DNA from: Caballeronia sordidicola
GTDB taxonomy: Bacteria; Pseudomonadota; Gammaproteobacteria; Burkholderiales; Burkholderiaceae
Reading direction: 5' to 3'
Assembly: GCF_001544455.2 (NCBI RefSeq)
Contig: NZ_FCOC02000002.1
Span: 186,001-250,000, forward strand
Length of the DNA: 64,000 nt
The notes under the pieces are model-generated. The model worked only from the letters and a program-made list of their open reading frames with translations. It was not told the DNA's origin and did not search any database. Of the stretch, positions 34,683 to 44,945 are shown piece by piece. The number at the start of each line of letters is the position of its first letter. The stretch's first letter is position 1. Made by a program: the position numbers and the translations under genes.

Positions 34683-35780
34683 ATGTCCGTCATGAATCCG
34701 TCCGCTGATCTGTCAAATGAGTCCGTCCCCGCGAAATCGGCCGCTGAACGCCGTCCCTATACCCGCGGCGCCATCTTGCCTGCGCTCTTGCAGCAGCGCA
34801 TCCTGATTCTCGACGGCGCAATGGGGACGATGATCCAGCGCTACAAGCTGGACGAAGCCGCGTATCGGGGAGAACGGTTCGCTGATTATGACCGCGATAT
34901 CAAGGGCAACAACGAATTGCTGTCGATCACGCAGCCGCATGTGATTCGCGAGATTCACGACAAATATCTGGCGGCCGGCGCGGACATTATCGAAACGAAC
35001 ACGTTCGGCGCCACGACCGTGGCCCAGGCCGACTACGGCATGGAATCGCTCGCGGACGAAATGAACGCGCAATCGGCGAAACTGGCGCGTGAAGCGTGCG
35101 ACGCTTTTTCCACGCCGGACAAGCCGCGCTTTGTTGCCGGCGCGATTGGGCCAACGCCAAAAACCGCCAGCATTTCTCCGGACGTGAATGACCCGGCCGC
35201 GCGCAATGTCACCTTCGATGAACTGCGCGACGCCTATTACGCGCAGGCGAAGGCGTTGATGGACGCGGGCTGCGACCTGTTCTTGGTCGAAACCATCTTC
35301 GATACCCTGAACGCGAAAGCCGCCTTGTTCGCGCTCGATCAGTTGTTCGAAGACACGGGCGAATTGCTGCCGATCATGATTTCCGGCACGGTGACCGACG
35401 CGTCCGGGCGCATCTTGTCGGGGCAGACGGTCGAGGCGTTCTGGAACTCGCTGCGTCACGCACGCCCGCTCACCTTCGGCTTGAACTGCGCGCTGGGTGC
35501 GGCGCTGATGAGGCCGTACATCGCGGAACTGGCGAAGCTTTGCGACACCTACGTGTCGTGCTATCCGAACGCGGGTTTGCCCAATCCAATGAGCGATACC
35601 GGTTTCGACGAAACCCCGGACGTCACGTCGAACCTGCTGAAGGAATTTGCGCAGGCTGGACTTGTGAATCTTGCAGGCGGTTGCTGCGGAACAACGCCGG
35701 AACATATCGCGGAAATCGCGAAGGCGCTCGCGGATGTGAAGCCGAGGAAGTGGCCGTCGCATTATCGGGAAGCCGCCTGA
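34683..35780 (+). CDS. metH: methionine synthase, homocysteine-binding module (split MetH)
   Basis: A 365-residue protein that corresponds to the first domain of cobalamin-dependent methionine synthase. It binds homocysteine and zinc: zinc-ligand cysteines are in FGLNCALGA and [10 protein letters not shown], and the opening [17 protein letters not shown] and [14 protein letters not shown] are family blocks. In E. coli this is fused to the pterin, B12 and activation domains; here those are in the next gene. The ATG at 34683 is preferred (GGAG upstream); upstream ATG (34653) and TTG (34632) starts are in frame. Gap to the second gene is 49 bp, so cotranscription is expected. Confidence 0.92.
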   Translation: MSVMNPSADLSNESVPAKSAAERRPYTRGAILPALLQQRILILDGAMGTMIQRYKLDEAAYRGERFADYDRDIKGNNELLSITQPHVIREIHDKYLAAGADIIETNTFGATTVAQADYGMESLADEMNAQSAKLAREACDAFSTPDKPRFVAGAIGPTPKTASISPDVNDPAARNVTFDELRDAYYAQAKALMDAGCDLFLVETIFDTLNAKAALFALDQLFEDTGELLPIMISGTVTDASGRILSGQTVEAFWNSLRHARPLTFGLNCALGAALMRPYIAELAKLCDTYVSCYPNAGLPNPMSDTGFDETPDVTSNLLKEFAQAGLVNLAGGCCGTTPEHIAEIAKALADVKPRKWPSHYREAA

Positions 35781-35829
35781 CAAGACCCAGGCACAACAGC
35801 GAAGCAATGAAGCAACGTTCAGGGACACC

Positions 35830-38547
35830 ATGACCGATCACACCATGCGCCTCTCCGGCCTCGAGCCATTTAACGTCACCGAAGGGTCGCTCTTCATCAA
35901 CGTGGGCGAGCGGACCAACGTGACGGGATCGAAGGCGTTCTCACGCATGATCCTCAACAACCAGTTCGACGAGGCGCTGGCCGTCGCGCGGCAACAGGTT
36001 GAGAACGGCGCGCAGATCATCGACATCAACATGGACGAAGCCATGCTCGATTCGAAAGCGGCCATGGTGCGGTTCCTGAACCTGATCGCTTCCGAACCGG
36101 ACATTTCGCGCGTGCCGATCATGATCGACTCGTCGAAATGGGAGGTGATCGAAGCCGGTCTCAAATGCGTGCAGGGCAAGGCGGTCGTGAACTCGATCTC
36201 GCTGAAGGAAGGCGAAGAAGCGTTCCGCCATCACGCCACCCTGATCCGCCGATACGGCGCGGCCGCCGTCGTCATGGCATTCGACGAAGACGGCCAGGCC
36301 GACACGTTCGAGCGCAAGACGCAGATCTGCAAGCGCTCGTACGATTTCCTCGTGAACGAAGTCGGCTTCCCGCCCGAAGACATCATCTTCGATCCAAACA
36401 TTTTCGCGATCGCGACGGGTATCGAAGAGCACAACAATTACGCCGTCGACTTCATCAACGCCACGCGCTGGATCAAGCAGAACCTGCCCTTCGCCAAGAT
36501 CAGCGGCGGCGTGTCGAACGTGTCGTTTTCGTTTCGCGGCAATGATCCGGTGCGCGAGGCCATCCATACCGTGTTTCTGTATCACGCGATCCAGGCTGGC
36601 ATGGACATGGGCATCGTGAATGCGGGACAGCTCGGTGTGTATGCCGACCTCGATCCCGAACTGCGCGAGCGCGTGGAAGATGTCGTGCTGAATCGTCGTG
36701 AAGACGGCACGGACCGCTTGCTCGAAATCGCCGATAAGTTCAAGACCGGCGCCGCGAAGAAAGAAGAGAACCTGGAATGGCGCAATCAGGACGTCGACAA
36801 ACGCCTCGCACACGCGCTGGTTCACGGCATCACGAACTTCATCGTGGAAGATACGGAGGAAGTCCGCCTGCGCATTGAAGCCGCGGGCGGACGTCCGATC
36901 AACGTGATCGAAGGCCCGTTGATGGACGGCATGAACATCGTTGGCGACCTGTTCGGCGCGGGCAAGATGTTCCTGCCGCAAGTGGTCAAGTCGGCGCGCG
37001 TGATGAAGCAGGCGGTGGCGCATCTGATTCCGTACATCGAAGAAGAAAAGAAGCGCATGGCCGACGCCGGCGAAGACGTCCGGCCGAAGGGCAAGATCGT
37101 GATCGCGACCGTGAAGGGCGACGTGCACGACATCGGCAAGAACATTGTTTCAGTCGTGCTCCAGTGCAACAACTTCGAAGTGGTCAACATGGGCGTGATG
37201 GTGCCCTGCGCGACCATCCTGGCCAAGGCCAAGGAGGAGGGCGCGGACATCATCGGCTTGTCGGGGCTGATTACGCCGAGTCTCGAAGAGATGGCCTACG
37301 TTGCATCCGAAATGCAGCGCGACGATTATTTCCGCGGCAAGCAAACGCCGCTGCTGATTGGCGGCGCGACGACTTCGCGCGTGCATACGGCCGTGAAGAT
37401 CGCACCGCATTACGATGGCCCCGTGGTTTATGTGCCGGATGCATCGCGGTCGGTATCGGTAGCGTCGAGCCTGCTTTCCGATGACGGCGCGACCAAATAT
37501 CTCGTAGACCTGAAGACGGACTACGAACGCATCCGCACGCAGCACGCGAACCGCAAGGCCACGCCAATGGTCACTTACGCCGAAGCGCGCGCGAACAAGA
37601 CGAAGATCGACTGGTCGAATTACGAGCCGAAAAAGCCGACGTTCATCGGGCGGCGCGTGTTCAAGAACTACGATCTGGCGGAGCTGGCGAATTACATCGA
37701 CTGGGCGCCGTTCTTCCAGACCTGGGATCTCGCCGGGCCGTATCCGGCCATTCTCAACGACGAACTCGTGGGCGAATCAGCACGGCGTGTTTTCTCCGAT
37801 GGCAAGTCCATGCTCTCGCGCATCATCCAGGGCCGCTGGCTGCAGGCGAACGGCGTGGTGATGCTGTTGCCGGCGAACACGGTGAACGACGACGACATTG
37901 AAATCTATACCGACGACACCCGCACGCAAGTCGCCATGACGTGGCGTAATCTGCGCCAGCAAACGGTGCGTCCTGTTGTGGACGGCGTGCAGCGCGCGAA
38001 CCGGTCGCTGGCGGATTTCATTGCGCCGAAGGAATCGGGCGTGGCGGATTACATCGGCCTGTTCGCGGTGACGGCGGGACTGGGCGTGGAGAAGAAGGAA
38101 AAGCAGTTCGAAGCCGATCACGACGACTACAGCGCAATCATGCTGAAGGCGCTGGCGGACCGTTTCGCCGAGGCCTTCGCGGAGGCGCTGCACGCGCGGG
38201 TGCGCCGTGAATTGTGGGGTTACGCGGCCGGCGAAACGCTCGATAACGCGGCGATGATCGAAGAGAAGTATCGCGGGATTCGTCCGGCGCCGGGGTATCC
38301 GGCGTGTCCGGACCATTTGGTCAAGCAGGACATGTTCGACGTCTTGCAGGCGAACGAGATCGGCATGACAGTGACCGAGTCACTTGCCATGTTGCCGGCG
38401 GCGAGTGTCTCGGGCTTTTACATCGCGCATCCGGAAAGCACTTACTTTTCGGTCGGCAAGATCGCGGACGATCAGGTGGAAAGTTTCGCGCAACGCATGG
38501 CGATATCGAAGAACGACGCCGAGCGGGCGCTGGCGCCTTTGCTCTAG
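35830..38547 (+). CDS. metH: methionine synthase, pterin/B12/activation module (split MetH)
   Basis: A 905-residue protein with the rest of MetH: pterin-binding domain (about residues 15-285; [35 protein letters not shown]), B12 cap (about 310-405), B12-binding domain with [10 protein letters not shown] (D431-x-H433-x-x-G436), and SAM-binding reactivation domain (about 570-905, [12 protein letters not shown]). It transfers methyl from 5-methyltetrahydrofolate through cobalamin to homocysteine held by the partner protein. All key motifs are intact, so the pair should work as a two-polypeptide enzyme. Confidence 0.95.
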   Translation: MTDHTMRLSGLEPFNVTEGSLFINVGERTNVTGSKAFSRMILNNQFDEALAVARQQVENGAQIIDINMDEAMLDSKAAMVRFLNLIASEPDISRVPIMIDSSKWEVIEAGLKCVQGKAVVNSISLKEGEEAFRHHATLIRRYGAAAVVMAFDEDGQADTFERKTQICKRSYDFLVNEVGFPPEDIIFDPNIFAIATGIEEHNNYAVDFINATRWIKQNLPFAKISGGVSNVSFSFRGNDPVREAIHTVFLYHAIQAGMDMGIVNAGQLGVYADLDPELRERVEDVVLNRREDGTDRLLEIADKFKTGAAKKEENLEWRNQDVDKRLAHALVHGITNFIVEDTEEVRLRIEAAGGRPINVIEGPLMDGMNIVGDLFGAGKMFLPQVVKSARVMKQAVAHLIPYIEEEKKRMADAGEDVRPKGKIVIATVKGDVHDIGKNIVSVVLQCNNFEVVNMGVMVPCATILAKAKEEGADIIGLSGLITPSLEEMAYVASEMQRDDYFRGKQTPLLIGGATTSRVHTAVKIAPHYDGPVVYVPDASRSVSVASSLLSDDGATKYLVDLKTDYERIRTQHANRKATPMVTYAEARANKTKIDWSNYEPKKPTFIGRRVFKNYDLAELANYIDWAPFFQTWDLAGPYPAILNDELVGESARRVFSDGKSMLSRIIQGRWLQANGVVMLLPANTVNDDDIEIYTDDTRTQVAMTWRNLRQQTVRPVVDGVQRANRSLADFIAPKESGVADYIGLFAVTAGLGVEKKEKQFEADHDDYSAIMLKALADRFAEAFAEALHARVRRELWGYAAGETLDNAAMIEEKYRGIRPAPGYPACPDHLVKQDMFDVLQANEIGMTVTESLAMLPAASVSGFYIAHPESTYFSVGKIADDQVESFAQRMAISKNDAERALAPLL

Positions 38548-38686
38548 GCTGATACCGGGAATCACAAAAGCACAATATTGGCGAACTTTGTTCCGGTTAT
38601 TTTGGTTTTCCTTACACTTGGAAGTGTGCGCAGGGTCGTCATGGCGACGGTCACGCACTCTTTAAACGTCTCGGAGAAAGTCGAAA

Positions 38687-38902
38687 ATGATCAAGCTGAC
38701 GCCTGTCCTCGCCGTAGCGGTCGCCGTGCTGTGTACATCGGGAAGTCCGGCTGCTTTCGCACAGGGCAATGCCCCGAAGCCCGGTACGGGTGCGAGTTCG
38801 AGCACTGCGTCGAGCTATTCGCCGCCGGTCACCGAACACAAGAAAAAACCCCGCAAGCCGAAAGCGAAAAAAAGCATGAGCGATATGCCGGCTTCGCAAT
38901 AG
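38687..38902 (+). CDS. small exported Lys/Pro-rich protein
   Basis: A 71-residue protein with a signal peptide (cleavage near AAFAQ, residue about 26) and a short, mature tail rich in Ser/Thr then Lys/Pro (HKKKPRKPKAKK). GGAG lies 11 bp upstream of the ATG. No named family recognised. It is a separate small gene between metH and a bidirectional terminator; the basic tail could bind nucleic acid or acidic envelope polymers, but this is a guess. Confidence 0.65.
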   Translation: MIKLTPVLAVAVAVLCTSGSPAAFAQGNAPKPGTGASSSTASSYSPPVTEHKKKPRKPKAKKSMSDMPASQ

Positions 38903-38932
38903 GCGTTCAGGAAGTGCTGCATTGATCCGAAT

Positions 38933-38969
38933 AAAAAAACCCCGCAATTTAAAAATTGCGGGGTTTTTT
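38933..38969. terminator. bidirectional rho-independent terminator
   Basis: A long symmetrical hairpin, AAAAAACCCCGCAATTT / AAATTGCGGGGTTTTTT, with a 2-nt loop. The T-run on both strands lets it end the small exported-protein gene (plus) and the DUF1840 gene (minus). Confidence 0.92.
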
Positions 38970-39001
38970 ATGTGCTGTGTTAAGACCTGCAGTAACGGCG
39001 T

Positions 39002-39328
39002 TCAGACGCCCCAAAGAATGTCGCTGTTTGCCTGATGCGCGAGACGCATCATGTCGAGAAACGGATAAGCCCGCTGCGACAGCCCCACCGGAATCTCATG
39101 CGGCTCGTGGCCGGCTTCGCCTTCATGGAAATGGCCGTCGTGTTCGGCGCGTTCCTGTTTGTCCACTGCGACCGCTGCTTCCAGTTTCTGAATGCAGCCC
39201 GGCAATTCGTCGTGCGTAATGACGCCGCGCTCTCCAAGCCGTTTTCCGACGATGCCAAGCAAGTAGTCGGCGAGGTTATCGAGCATCTGCACGTCGGGTG
39301 CAGCGCTGGTTTTGAATGTGATCAGCAT
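39002..39328 (-). CDS. DUF1840 domain protein
   Basis: A 108-residue protein recognised as DUF1840: MLITFKTSAAPDVQMLDNLA at the N-terminus and VGLSQRAYPFLDMMRLAHQAN at the C-terminus, with an acidic His-rich middle (EHDGHFHEGEAGHEPHE) that might bind metal. Function unknown. The longer frame (to 39475) was rejected because this ATG begins the conserved domain and AAAGG precedes it. Its terminator is shared with the convergent gene. Confidence 0.88.
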   Translation of the reverse strand: MLITFKTSAAPDVQMLDNLADYLLGIVGKRLGERGVITHDELPGCIQKLEAAVAVDKQERAEHDGHFHEGEAGHEPHEIPVGLSQRAYPFLDMMRLAHQANSDILWGV

Positions 39329-39706
39329 GACAAGGTCCCTTTCCTTTTGTTGGCCTGTTGTTGGTAGTGAGCGAGGTACGCGGCAATGTCCGGCCAAAGC
39401 AGCCCAGAGCGGCGGTCCATTGTTCCGGCTCCTGATTCTTTCCCTCGACTCGACCCTGATTCGACATATTAGCACCTGCTAAAATCCCGTTTTACCTGAG
39501 CAAATGTTGCGCCGGATACAGAAAGCCTGGTCCGTTGTGGCCTCCTGGACGGGCTCCAGCCTTGCCTCCAGACGAGAATATGCGCATGCGCGCGAGGCAG
39601 TCCTGTCCGACTGCCCGACCTCTGTTTGCCGCGTTCATTGCCGGTACGTGGTATGAAATACCGGCGCGCGAAACGAACGAACACATCACCGGATTTGAGA
39701 ACCAGC

Positions 39707-41491
39707 ATGCTGCCCGCACAAAAACATACCCTCGAAACGCTGCTGACCGATGCGGTCAGGCAGGTCGTACAGGCGTCGCAAGGCGCATCGGAAGCGAACT
39801 TCGTCGAGCCGGCCATCGTGCTCGAACGCCCGAAGGTCGCGGCGCACGGGGACGTGGCGTCGAATGTCGCCATGCAGCTCGCCAAGCCGCTGCGCGCGAA
39901 TCCGCGGCAGTTGGCGCAGCAAATCGTGGATGCCGTGCTGAGCCTGCCTGCGGCGCTGGGTCTGGTGGAAGCGGCCGAAGTCGCCGGTCCAGGATTCGTC
40001 AACGTGCGGCTGACGGCATCGGCGAAACAATCGGTCGTGCCGGCGGCGCTCGCCGAGGGCGTGAATTACGGCAAGAGCACGCGCGACGAGGGCAAGCAGG
40101 TGCTGATCGAATTCGTCTCGGCGAATCCGACCGGGCCGCTGCACGTTGGCCACGGCCGGCAGGCGACACTTGGCGACGCCCTCGCCAACCTGCTCGCCAC
40201 GCAAGGCAACAAGGTGCATCGCGAGTTCTACTACAACGACGCCGGCGTGCAGATCGGCAATCTCGCGGCCTCCACGCAATTGCGGGCGCGCGGTTTCAAG
40301 CCCGGCGATAAAGAATGGCCCGAGAACGCGTACAACGGCGAATACATCGCGGACATCGCGCGTGACTATCTGGCCGGCGCGACGGTCGCGGCCAAGGACG
40401 GCGCGCCCGTGACGGCGAAAGGCGACGTGGATGACCTCGACGCCATTCGCGTCTTTGCCGTCGCTTATCTGCGCCATGAACAGGATCTGGACCTGACCGC
40501 GTTCGGCGTGGCGTTCGACCAGTTCTACCTGGAGTCGTCGCTGTATAACGAAGGCCGCGTGCAGGCGACCGTCGATGCGTTGATCGCGGCGGGCAAAACC
40601 TACGAGCAGGACGGCGCGCTGTGGCTGCGCACGACCGACGACGGCGACGACAAGGACCGCGTGATGCGCAAGTCCGACGGCACGTACACGTATTTCGTGC
40701 CGGACGTCGCGTATCACGTGGCGAAGTGGCAGCGCGGCTTCACGAAGGTCATCAACGTGCAGGGCTCGGACCATCACGGCACTATTGCGCGGGTCCGTGC
40801 GGGGCTGCAAGGGCTTGGCATCGGCATTCCGAAGGGCTATCCCGACTACGTGCTGCACAAGATGGTCACGGTCATGCGCAATGGGGTGGAAGTGAAGATC
40901 TCGAAGCGCGCGGGCAGTTACGTGACGGTGCGCGACCTGATCGAATGGTCGGGTGGAATGACGCCGGGCGAAGAGGTGGCGCCCGATCAGATCGATGAAG
41001 ACACCATTCGCCGCGGCCGCGACGCCGTGCGTTTCTTCCTGATCTCGCGCAAGGCCGATACGGAATTCGTCTTCGATATCGACCTCGCGTTGAAGCAAAG
41101 CGATGAGAACCCGGTGTATTACGTGCAGTACGCGCACGCGCGGATCTGCACGATTCTCGGCGACTGGAAGACGCGCTACGCCGGCGACCTCGCCGCGCTG
41201 CCGAACGTGGATCTCACGCCGCTCTCGAGCGAACGCGCCATGGCGCTGCTCAACAAGCTCGCGGAATATCCGGACATGCTGTCCCACGCCGCCGACGAAC
41301 TCGCGCCGCACGCCGTCGCCTTCTATCTGCGAGACCTCGCGGGCGAATTCCACTCGTTCTACAATGCGGAGCGCGTGCTGGTGGACGAAGACGGCGTGCG
41401 CAACGCGCGTATCGCGCTGCTGGCCGCCACGCGGCAAGTGCTCGAAAACGGTCTCGCGCTGATCGGCGTATCGGCTCCCGTCAAGATGTGA
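39707..41491 (+). CDS. argS: arginyl-tRNA synthetase
   Basis: A 594-residue class I synthetase. The HIGH-type motif is [20 protein letters not shown]; the KMSKS-like region reads [10 protein letters not shown], and the anticodon-binding domain is at the C-terminus. The N-terminal about 100 residues form the tRNA D-loop-recognising domain (LTDAVRQVV..., [14 protein letters not shown]). Length is normal. Start ATG at 39707; the frame is open to 39626. Followed by a SPOR-protein gene after 117 bp with a strong GC hairpin (about 41495-41523, no T-run). Confidence 0.97.
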   Translation: MLPAQKHTLETLLTDAVRQVVQASQGASEANFVEPAIVLERPKVAAHGDVASNVAMQLAKPLRANPRQLAQQIVDAVLSLPAALGLVEAAEVAGPGFVNVRLTASAKQSVVPAALAEGVNYGKSTRDEGKQVLIEFVSANPTGPLHVGHGRQATLGDALANLLATQGNKVHREFYYNDAGVQIGNLAASTQLRARGFKPGDKEWPENAYNGEYIADIARDYLAGATVAAKDGAPVTAKGDVDDLDAIRVFAVAYLRHEQDLDLTAFGVAFDQFYLESSLYNEGRVQATVDALIAAGKTYEQDGALWLRTTDDGDDKDRVMRKSDGTYTYFVPDVAYHVAKWQRGFTKVINVQGSDHHGTIARVRAGLQGLGIGIPKGYPDYVLHKMVTVMRNGVEVKISKRAGSYVTVRDLIEWSGGMTPGEEVAPDQIDEDTIRRGRDAVRFFLISRKADTEFVFDIDLALKQSDENPVYYVQYAHARICTILGDWKTRYAGDLAALPNVDLTPLSSERAMALLNKLAEYPDMLSHAADELAPHAVAFYLRDLAGEFHSFYNAERVLVDEDGVRNARIALLAATRQVLENGLALIGVSAPVKM

Positions 41492-41608
41492 TCGAGGCGC
41501 CCGGCCGGTCCGGCCCGGCGCCTGTGCGACCGTTCGAGCCATGGCGCGGCCAAGGCCGCCGTTATAATCGACGCCCATTCAGAAGACTTTTTGCAGGTGA
41601 TTCATACG

Positions 41609-42367
41609 ATGGCAAAACCACGCAGCACGTCGAAGCAGTCGAAGCAAACCGGGGGCACTTTTCTCGGTATCGTGCTGGGCTTGATTGTCGGCCTCGCAAT
41701 TGCAGTGATCGTGGCGTTGTACATCACGCGCGCGCCCACCCCGTTCGTGGCGAAGGTAGCGCCTGCCCCGAGCGACGCCGGATCGGCGCCCGCGAATGGC
41801 CAGCCCTACGATCCGAACCGTCCGCTGCAGGGCAAGACGCCGGGTCAGGCTGTGCCGCAAGCCGCACAGCCGGCGCCGCCGAATACCGCGCCGGGTCAGA
41901 CGAACAACCAGACGCAGTCGTCGGGCATCCTGGACGAGCCGCAGATCGTGGAAGTGCCGCCCAGCGCCAACGGCACCGCCGTCGCGCCGAAGCCCGCCGC
42001 GCCGGCCGCCGTGCCGCCGGTTGCAACTGCGCCGAGCGGTTCCTCGACCACCGCGCCGGCCAAGAAGCCAGCGGATACACAGGCTTCGTCCACGGCCAAG
42101 GTCACGCCGCCCGCTCCCGGCGACGTGAACACCGGCTACTTCCTGCAAGTGGGCGCCTACAAGACGCAAGCCGACGCCGAACAGCAGCGCGCCCGTCTCG
42201 GCTTCCAGGGGTTCGAGTCGAAGGTCACGCAACGCGATGCCGGCAACGTCACGTATTACCGCGTACGGATCGGGCCGTTCACGAAGTTCGAAGACATGAA
42301 CAACGTGCGTCAACGTCTCTCCGATGCAGGCGTCGATACCGCCGTCATCCGCTTCTCGAAGCAGTGA
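41609..42367 (+). CDS. SPOR-domain membrane protein (FtsN-like)
   Basis: A 252-residue protein with a short cytoplasmic N-terminus, one membrane helix (FLGIVLGLIVGLAIAVIVALYI), a long Pro/Ala/Gln-rich periplasmic linker and a C-terminal SPOR domain (GYFLQVGAYKTQADAEQQRARL and YRVRIGPFTKFEDMNNV). SPOR domains bind denuded peptidoglycan at division sites. FtsN homologues next to argS are common in this lineage, so it is a good candidate for the cell-division protein FtsN, although short homologues may have other roles. A hairpin CGCCCGCC/GGCGGGCG follows the stop. Confidence 0.86.
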   Translation: MAKPRSTSKQSKQTGGTFLGIVLGLIVGLAIAVIVALYITRAPTPFVAKVAPAPSDAGSAPANGQPYDPNRPLQGKTPGQAVPQAAQPAPPNTAPGQTNNQTQSSGILDEPQIVEVPPSANGTAVAPKPAAPAAVPPVATAPSGSSTTAPAKKPADTQASSTAKVTPPAPGDVNTGYFLQVGAYKTQADAEQQRARLGFQGFESKVTQRDAGNVTYYRVRIGPFTKFEDMNNVRQRLSDAGVDTAVIRFSKQ

Positions 42368-42517
42368 TTCATTGGCAGGTTTCATGGGCCACGCCCGCCT
42401 CGGACCTACCGGGCGGGCGCGGCCACTTGACCGGGACAGCCGGCTCATAACCGCCCTTAAGCTTCCTTTAAGCGTCGTGTGTTCCCCTTTTGCCTCTCAC
42501 GCACATTCTCGGTCACC

Positions 42518-43171
42518 ATGAAAAAACTCTTCAGCGCCCTCGCTCTTTCACTCGGCCTCGCGGCCGGTTCCCTGAGCGTCATGAACGCCGCCCACGCGTC
42601 GCCAGCAGCGCCTGTCGCGGGCACCGACTACACCGTGCTGCAAACAGCGCAACCGGTCGAAGCACAGGGCAAGATCGAGGTGATCGAGTTCATGTGGTAC
42701 GGCTGCCCGCATTGCAACGAATTCGACCCGTACCTGGAAGCGTGGATCAAGAAGCAAGGTCCTGACGTGGTGTTCAAGCGTGTGCCGGTCGCCTTTCGCG
42801 ATGACTTCATTCCGCACTCGAAGATGTTTCACGCGCTCGATGCCCTTGGTCTCGCCGACAAGCTCACGCCCGCCGTGTTCAACGAGATTCACGTGAAGAA
42901 GGATTACTTGCTGACGCCGGAAGCGCAGGCTACGTTCCTCGCCACGCAAGGCGTCGACAAGAAGAAATACCTGGACGCATACAACTCTTTCTCCACGCAA
43001 AGCAATCTGCAGCGCGACAAGAAGCTGCTCGATGCGTACAAGATCGACGGTGTACCGACCATCGCCATTCAGGGCAAGTACGAAACGGGTCCGGCGACAA
43101 CAAACAGCCTGCCGGGAACGCTTCAGGTCATGGATTTCATCGTGAACCAGATTCGCGCGAAGAAGATGTAA
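42518..43171 (+). CDS. dsbA: thiol:disulfide interchange protein DsbA
   Basis: A 217-residue periplasmic thiol oxidase with a signal peptide ending near AAHASPA (residue about 28) and the active site WYGCPHCNEFD (C63, C66). cis-Pro loop: DGVPTIAIQGKY. It introduces disulfide bonds into exported proteins and is reoxidised by DsbB (not in this window). The ATG at 42518 starts the signal peptide; an upstream in-frame start at 42479 is unneeded. The SDR gene follows after 4 bp. Confidence 0.95.
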   Translation: MKKLFSALALSLGLAAGSLSVMNAAHASPAAPVAGTDYTVLQTAQPVEAQGKIEVIEFMWYGCPHCNEFDPYLEAWIKKQGPDVVFKRVPVAFRDDFIPHSKMFHALDALGLADKLTPAVFNEIHVKKDYLLTPEAQATFLATQGVDKKKYLDAYNSFSTQSNLQRDKKLLDAYKIDGVPTIAIQGKYETGPATTNSLPGTLQVMDFIVNQIRAKKM

Positions 43172-43175
43172 AAAC

Positions 43176-43967
43176 GTGAACGCCGCCACGAACGACACGC
43201 CGGCCCGGCTGAGGGTTTTCATCACCGGCGCGTCGAGCGGCATTGGGCTCGCACTCGCCGAGGAATATTTAAAGCGCGGCGCGGTACTCGGTCTCGTTGC
43301 CCGTCGCGGCGACACACTTGCGGCTTTCGCCGCGCGCTTTCCTTCTGCATCGATCTCCCTTTATCCCGCCGACGTCCGCGACGCCGCCGCGCTAAGCGTA
43401 GCGGCGGAGCATTTTTGCGCGCTGCACGGCGGCGCCGATGTCGTCATCGCCAACGCGGGAATCAGCCGCGGCGCGCTGACGGGCCACGGCGATCTCGATG
43501 TATTTCGCGAAGTGATGGACATCAACTACTTCGGCATGGTCGCGACGTTCGAACCGTTTGTGGCGCGGATGGTTGCCGGGCGACGCGGCACGCTGGTGGG
43601 TATCGCGAGCGTGGCGGGCGTGCGGGGCTTGCCGGGATCGGGGGCGTACAGCGCGTCGAAGTCGGCGGCGTTGAAATATCTCGAAGCCTTGCGGGTGGAG
43701 ATGCGGCCTGCGGGGGTATCGGTGGTGACGATCGCGCCGGGTTATATCCGCACGGAAATGACGCGCCGTAATCCCTATCCAATGCCCTTTCTCATGGACG
43801 CCGATGTATTCGCCAGGAAGACGGCCGATGCCATCGCGAACAAGAAGCGGTTTGCCACGTTTCCGTGGCAGATGCGCGTGGCGGGCGCGCTCCTGCATGT
43901 CGTGCCGCGATGGCTCTACGACCGGGCGATGGAGAAAGCGCCGAGGAAACCTCGGCCGGAGAAATAA
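43176..43967 (+). CDS. short-chain dehydrogenase/reductase
   Basis: A 263-residue SDR. The NAD(P) motif TGASSGIGLALAEEY starts near residue 17, NAG is present (VIANAGISRG), and the catalytic Ser and YxxxK are in GIASVAGVRGLPGSGAYSASKSAALKYLEALR. APGYIRTEMT is the post-catalytic cofactor loop. C-terminal residues are basic. Substrate unknown; sequence is close to the DltE/YgfF-type uncharacterised group. GTG start at 43176 immediately after dsbA suggests cotranscription. It is convergent with the PLP-synthase gene. Confidence 0.9.
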   Translation: MNAATNDTPARLRVFITGASSGIGLALAEEYLKRGAVLGLVARRGDTLAAFAARFPSASISLYPADVRDAAALSVAAEHFCALHGGADVVIANAGISRGALTGHGDLDVFREVMDINYFGMVATFEPFVARMVAGRRGTLVGIASVAGVRGLPGSGAYSASKSAALKYLEALRVEMRPAGVSVVTIAPGYIRTEMTRRNPYPMPFLMDADVFARKTADAIANKKRFATFPWQMRVAGALLHVVPRWLYDRAMEKAPRKPRPEK

Positions 43968-44015
43968 GGACGGCAACGGCGAGCTACGTCAAAGCCTTTC
44001 GGCAACGCAGCAACT

Positions 44016-44945
44016 TCAGGCGGGCGTGTACCAAAGTCCATGGTCATACAGAAGTGTCAGCACCTTACTGTCTGCCCGCATGGTGGCCGCGAGCGGCATT
44101 GCAACTGACAAGCATGCAGCCGTGGTGTTGCCAACCAAGAATCCCGTCCGGCGTGCGAAATCAGATTTCGCGGCGGCGACATTTGCGTAGTCAACTGCGC
44201 GTGTCTCCTTGATCATGGCCCAGTCCAGGAACGGTGGCGCGACACCAACCGACATACCCTCCAGCTTGTGGTCCACAAAAACCGCGTTTCGCGCGTCACA
44301 GCCGTCCGGCTCTACAAGAATGACATCGACGCAATATCCAGCCGAGATCAATCCGTTCGCTATGCCGGTGAGACTCGCACCGGTTCCGGCACAAGCCACA
44401 AAAGTCAGCTTTCGCACATGTGGCCAGGCCGCGAGCTGATGTGCAATCTCTGGCGCTGTTTCCAGTTCGTGCGCGGCGACACTTGCCTTGTTGGCAAATT
44501 GATCTGTATAAAAATAGTGCCTGCCCAGTTCGTCCGCATGCTCGAGACGCCATTGCACGACGTCACGAGGCGTCGCGCCTTTCTCCATCATGGACGCGCC
44601 CACTAAACGGGCGCCCACAAACTCAAGATATTGCCGTTTGAGCTGGCTGAAACCCAGGCCTACTGCGAGTTCTACGCGGGTCCGGTGCGGCCGGCACGCT
44701 AGTGCCAGTCCGAACCCAAAGTTTCCGCCAGTTTTTTCAATTACGGTTGTTTGTCCGGGAACAATAGCGCCGGTCGCAATCGCCGAGTCGATGATGTACC
44801 GCGCCGCACGAACCTTGTGACTGCCGCCTGCGTTGTTGCACTCGAATTTTGCAAGGAGTCCGGGCAGAACCTCTAAAAGATCCGTAACTTGATGCTTTGC
44901 CGTAGGGGGTGCCTTTGCGTCAGGTGCGTCGATCACTGTTGTCAT
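44016..44945 (-). CDS. PLP-dependent O-acetylserine-sulfhydrylase-like synthase
   Basis: A 309-residue fold-type II PLP enzyme of the cysteine synthase/CBS family. The PLP lysine is K44 in NNAGGSHKVRAA, the asparagine-loop equivalent is EKTGGNFGFGLALA, the phosphate-binding loop is GTGASLTG, and GFLVGNTTAACLSVA and LYDHGLWY match the C-terminal blocks. The acceptor loop TSGNTG of true OASS is changed to TGGNFG, so the nucleophile may not be sulfide. It would carry out a beta-replacement on O-acetylserine or a similar activated amino acid. It overlaps the MFS gene by 4 bp; last gene of the operon. Low GC for this window. Confidence 0.85.
   Translation of the reverse strand: MTTVIDAPDAKAPPTAKHQVTDLLEVLPGLLAKFECNNAGGSHKVRAARYIIDSAIATGAIVPGQTTVIEKTGGNFGFGLALACRPHRTRVELAVGLGFSQLKRQYLEFVGARLVGASMMEKGATPRDVVQWRLEHADELGRHYFYTDQFANKASVAAHELETAPEIAHQLAAWPHVRKLTFVACAGTGASLTGIANGLISAGYCVDVILVEPDGCDARNAVFVDHKLEGMSVGVAPPFLDWAMIKETRAVDYANVAAAKSDFARRTGFLVGNTTAACLSVAMPLAATMRADSKVLTLLYDHGLWYTPA

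Noticed and set aside
39686..41578. 630-codon minus-strand open frame
   Set aside because: Antisense to argS; the sense frame is a full-length, motif-complete synthetase.
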